DNA of 10,176 bases, taken from positions 1 to 10,176 of the forward strand of contig DSDS01000107.1 of assembly GCA_011048585.1 (NCBI GenBank). Reading direction: 5' to 3'. The notes below the pieces were generated by a model, which saw nothing but the letters and a program-made list of their open reading frames with translations, made no database searches and was not told where the DNA came from. Shown here piece after piece: positions 7,128 through 10,176 of the stretch. Numbering within the stretch: the first letter of the stretch is position 1; the number at the start of each line of letters is the position of its first letter. A program made the position numbers and the translations under genes. The stretch is from Desulfurivibrio alkaliphilus (GTDB taxonomy: Bacteria > Desulfobacterota > Desulfobulbia > Desulfobulbales > Desulfurivibrionaceae).

Positions 7128-9782
7128 ATGGAACTGATCACCACCCATATCAACGCCGATTTCGACGCCCTGGCCTCGATGGTTGCGGCCAAGAAGCTTT
7201 ACCCCGGGGCGGTGCTGGCCTTTGCCGGGGCCCAAGAGAAGAACCTGCGCGATTTTTTCAGCCAAGCGGTGGAGTATGTTTATGACTTTCAACGGCTGAA
7301 GAATATTCCCTTTGACCAGGTCACCAAACTGATTCTGGTCGATACCCGCCAGGCCTCCCGCCTGGGCCCCCTGGCGGAGTGCTTGCAAAACCCCGGCCTG
7401 GAGCTCCACATCTACGACCATCACCCGGCGGTGGTGGGTGATCTCCGGGGTAGTGTGGAGCATATCCGGCCGGTGGGGGCCACCGTCACCATCCTGGTGG
7501 ACCTGATTCGCCGACAGGGCCTGGAGCTCCGGCCCGAGGAGGCCACCCTGCTGGCCATGGGGATCTACGAGGATACCGGCTCCTTCCACTTCGACACCAC
7601 CACCCCGGACGATCTCCAGGCCGCGGCCTGGTTGCTGGAGCAGGGCGGCAATCTCCACACCATCACTCAGTTCGTGGCCCAGGAGCTGAGCAGTGTCGAA
7701 GTAACCCTGCTCAACGATCTGATCCGCTCCGCCACCACCTATACCATTCAGGGGGTGGAGATCACGGTGGCTAAACTAACCATCGACGGCTATTTCGATG
7801 GCTTTGCCGTGGTGGTGCGCCGGTTGATGGTGATGGAAAACCTCAACGTTCTCTTCGCATTGGCCCGGATGGGTGATCGCACCTATCTCATCGCCCGGAG
7901 CCGGATTCCCGAGGTCAATGCCGGCGAGGTCGTCCGGGAGTTCGGCGGCGGCGGCCACGCCTCGGCGGCTTCGGCCACGATCAAGGATCTGACCGTGATC
8001 GAGATCGAAGAGAAGCTGGTCCAGGTACTCCATCAGCAGATCCGCCCCGAACGCCGGGCCATCGACCTGATGAGCGCCCCGGCGATCAGCGCCAAGCCCG
8101 GGATCACCATTCGGGCCGCCGACGAGCTGCTCAACCGTTACAATATCACGGTATTGCCGGTGGTGGACGAGGAGCGGCGGGTGATCGGCCTGATCTCCCG
8201 CCGGGTGGCGGGCAAGGCGATCCAGTTGGGCCTTGCCGAGCAGAAGGTCAGCGAGTATATGAGTACCGAGTTTGCCACCTTGCCCCCCACCGCCACCTTG
8301 GGAGATATTCAGAAGCTGATCATCGAGCATCGCCAGCGGATTATTCCGGTGGTGGACTCCCGGGGCGGCGAACTGGTGGGGGTCATTACCCGGACCGATC
8401 TGCTCAACCTGCTGGTCAACGATCCTTCCCGCCTGCCCCGCAACCTTTACGCCGAACAGCTCCCCTCCCTGGAGCGGAACCGTAATCTGCAAAATTTGAT
8501 GGTGGAGCGGTTGGGGCGCAATGTGGTGATCCTGCTGCGGACCATCGGCGAGGTGGCCGCCGCCAAAAAGTATCACGCCTTCGCCGTGGGCGGCTTTGTC
8601 CGCGATCTTCTGCTTCATGAGCGCAACTTTGATCTGGATATAGTGATCGAGGGCGACGGGGTGGCCTTTGCCCGGGAACTGGCCGCCCGGTTGGGGGGGG
8701 AGGTCAGGGTCCACAAGAAATTCGCCACCGCCGTGGTCAAGCTGCCGGGGGGGCGCAAGGTGGATGTGGCCACCGCCCGGCTGGAATATTACGACTATCC
8801 GGCGGCCCTGCCCACCGTGGAACTCTCCTCGCTGAAGCTCGACCTTTACCGGCGTGACTTCACGATCAACGCCATGGCCATCCACCTCAATCCCGAGAGC
8901 TTCGGCACCCTGGTGGATTTTTTCAACAGCCAGAATGATCTTAAGGAAAAAAAGATCCGGGTGCTGCACAACCTGAGCTTTGTCGAGGACCCGACCAGGA
9001 TCTTCCGGGCGGTGCGCTTCGAGCAGCGGATGGGTTTTGCCATCGGCCGCCATACCGAGCGGTTGATCAAGAACGCGGTGGGGATGAACCTTTTCGACCG
9101 TCTTTTCGGTTACCGCTTTTTTGGCGAGCTGCGCTTGATCTTAAGCGAAGACAACCCCCTGCCCGCCATCCGCCGCCTGGATCAGTTCGGCCTCCTGCCC
9201 TTTCTCCACCCCCGCCTGCGCCTGGAGCCCAGGCTGGAAAATATCCTCAATGAGGCCCAGCTGGCCCTGGCTTGGCACAAGCTGTTGTACCTGGAGCAGC
9301 CCTGCCGCTCCTGGCTGGTTTACTTTCTGGCCCTTACCGCCTTGCTGAAACGCCAGGAGCTGGATGCCCTCTGCCGCCGCTTCGAGGTGCCGGAGCGAAT
9401 CCGCCGGACCCTGCTGGAGGAGAAGTGGGCGGCCCAGGAGGCCGCCACCGTTCTGCGGCGGGGGGCGCCCAGCAGCAACAGCGCCATCCACCACCTTTTG
9501 GCCGGGCTGGCCCCGGAAGGGTTGCTCTATCTGATGGCGATTATACGTAAAAAGGCGGCCAAAAAGGCGGTCTCGCTCTATGTTACCGAGTTGAGTTCGG
9601 TCCGGACCGAAATCAACGGTGATGACCTCAAGGGGTTGGGCCATAGCCCCGGCCCAATTTTCCGCGAAATTCTCGACCGGCTGCTGGAGGCTCGGCTCGA
9701 TGGCCTGGTCCAGAGCCGGGATGAGGAGCTGGCCTTTGTCCGCCGGCACTATCCAACCCGCAAGGAGCGGCCCAAATCGTGA
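7128..9782 (+). CDS. DHH/DHHA1 phosphoesterase - CBS - CBS - class II tRNA nucleotidyltransferase fusion
   Basis: This 884-aa cytoplasmic protein joins an RNA-type phosphoesterase to a tRNA 3'-end polymerase. Residues 1-300 form a DHH/DHHA1 module: NADFD at 9-13, VDT at 71-73, YDHHP at 96-100, YEDTG at 147-151 and the DHHA1 loop GGGGH at 273-277. All metal-ligand motifs look intact, as in NrnA-like oligoribonucleases. Two CBS domains follow (about 311-365 and 372-430), likely binding an adenine nucleotide. The nucleotidyltransferase starts near 478: GGFVRD at 488-493, the catalytic DLD at 502-504, RRDFTINAMA at 575-584, and the base-selecting EDPTR at 620-624. A helical tail continues to residue 884. 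The loop between the catalytic and RRDF motifs (548-574, ARLEYYDYP and after) is present, which points to an A-adding or full CCA-adding enzyme rather than a CC-only one. Geobacter and Aquifex split C- and A-addition between paralogues, so specificity is open. The start ATG has only weak ribosome-site sequence (GAG at 7118-7120). Confidence 0.93.
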   Translation: MELITTHINADFDALASMVAAKKLYPGAVLAFAGAQEKNLRDFFSQAVEYVYDFQRLKNIPFDQVTKLILVDTRQASRLGPLAECLQNPGLELHIYDHHPAVVGDLRGSVEHIRPVGATVTILVDLIRRQGLELRPEEATLLAMGIYEDTGSFHFDTTTPDDLQAAAWLLEQGGNLHTITQFVAQELSSVEVTLLNDLIRSATTYTIQGVEITVAKLTIDGYFDGFAVVVRRLMVMENLNVLFALARMGDRTYLIARSRIPEVNAGEVVREFGGGGHASAASATIKDLTVIEIEEKLVQVLHQQIRPERRAIDLMSAPAISAKPGITIRAADELLNRYNITVLPVVDEERRVIGLISRRVAGKAIQLGLAEQKVSEYMSTEFATLPPTATLGDIQKLIIEHRQRIIPVVDSRGGELVGVITRTDLLNLLVNDPSRLPRNLYAEQLPSLERNRNLQNLMVERLGRNVVILLRTIGEVAAAKKYHAFAVGGFVRDLLLHERNFDLDIVIEGDGVAFARELAARLGGEVRVHKKFATAVVKLPGGRKVDVATARLEYYDYPAALPTVELSSLKLDLYRRDFTINAMAIHLNPESFGTLVDFFNSQNDLKEKKIRVLHNLSFVEDPTRIFRAVRFEQRMGFAIGRHTERLIKNAVGMNLFDRLFGYRFFGELRLILSEDNPLPAIRRLDQFGLLPFLHPRLRLEPRLENILNEAQLALAWHKLLYLEQPCRSWLVYFLALTALLKRQELDALCRRFEVPERIRRTLLEEKWAAQEAATVLRRGAPSSNSAIHHLLAGLAPEGLLYLMAIIRKKAAKKAVSLYVTELSSVRTEINGDDLKGLGHSPGPIFREILDRLLEARLDGLVQSRDEELAFVRRHYPTRKERPKS

Positions 9783-10176
9783 AAATTCCCCGGGCGCCCA
9801 AAATAACCCTGGCCGATCTGCGGCAGCTCCTGGTCAACCTGCTGATGCTGAGCGTGGGCGGGATCCTTTGCGCCGTGGCGGTAAACGGGATCGTCATTCC
9901 CCATGAGTTCGCGGCCGGCGGCATCACCGGCCTGGCGGTCATTCTCCAGGAGATCTTTCCCGCCTTGGATGTGGGTCTGACCTACCTCCTGGTCAATATT
10001 CCCCTCTTTCTGGCGGCGATCATGGCGGTGGGCCGCCGCTTCTTTTTCTACAGCCTGGTGGGAACCGTAATCTTTTCCGTGGCCCTGGCGATGATCAAGG
10101 TTGATCTGGTGGTGGAAAACCAGATCCTGGCGGCAATTTTCTCCGGGATCATCATCGGTCTGGGGGCGGGGATTAC
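9779..10176 (+). CDS. YitT-family membrane protein, N-terminal part (runs off the window)
   Basis: The visible 132 codons start at a GTG that overlaps the preceding TGA as GTGA, which suggests translational coupling with the nucleotidyltransferase gene. AAGGAG at 9762-9767, 11 bases upstream, could serve as its ribosome site. Hydrophobic segments lie at about 17-40, 44-60, 66-84, 88-106 and 115-132. The sequence AAGGITGLAVIL (45-56) after the first helix, then a 'LLVNIPLF' helix and GRRFFFY (85-91), follows the pattern of the YitT family (DUF161, usually followed by a cytoplasmic DUF2179 domain beyond this window). These are inner-membrane proteins of uncertain function, possibly transporters. 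The family call rests on the N-terminal half only. Confidence 0.85.
   Translation, partial: MKIPRAPKITLADLRQLLVNLLMLSVGGILCAVAVNGIVIPHEFAAGGITGLAVILQEIFPALDVGLTYLLVNIPLFLAAIMAVGRRFFFYSLVGTVIFSVALAMIKVDLVVENQILAAIFSGIIIGLGAGI

Overview
The window is GC-rich, tightly packed with genes, and transcribed entirely on the + strand. Gene content suggests an anaerobic, respiring member of the Desulfobacterota (the former Deltaproteobacteria, of the Desulfuromonadales or Desulfobulbales kind). The evidence is a secreted pentaheme c-type cytochrome, a hybrid kinase with an AHDFNN-type H-box, a membrane HD-GYP protein, and a DHH-CBS-tRNA nucleotidyltransferase fusion. The last of these is known mainly from this group and the Aquificae. 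The lineage is inferred from family knowledge; there is no rRNA marker in view.

Layout: (1) 1-303 is the C-terminal end of an NMT1/SsuA-like periplasmic substrate-binding protein. (2) 300-3206 is a 968-aa hybrid sensor kinase whose ATG overlaps the previous stop by 4 bp. The pair looks like a binding-protein plus kinase sensory unit, though it could also be an ordinary transporter component next to a regulator. (3) A 142-bp gap holds a nested stem-loop. (4) 3349-5535 is a membrane-bound GAF/HD-GYP protein, a predicted c-di-GMP phosphodiesterase, with an unusual degenerate GGDEF-like tail. (5) A 182-bp AT-rich gap has operator-like sequence, the best candidate here for a regulated promoter. 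(6) 5718-7028 is an exported pentaheme cytochrome with a C-terminal beta-rich domain. (7) A 99-bp gap contains another stem-loop. (8) 7128-9782 is an 884-aa fusion of a DHH/DHHA1 phosphoesterase, two CBS domains and a class II tRNA nucleotidyltransferase. (9) 9779 to the window end is the N-terminal part of a YitT-family membrane protein, overlapping the previous stop by 4 bp.

The first half is therefore signal perception (periplasmic ligand, phosphorelay, c-di-GMP), the middle is periplasmic electron transfer, and the last part is RNA 3'-end maturation or turnover coupled to a membrane protein. The two 4-bp overlaps define two co-translated pairs; the three longer gaps make it uncertain whether the other genes are co-transcribed. 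I saw no rRNA, tRNA, CRISPR array, transposase or phage gene. The most unusual items are the HD-GYP protein with its C-terminal, catalytically degenerate GGDEF remnant and the binding-protein/kinase pair. I found no clear evidence for a wholly new system.
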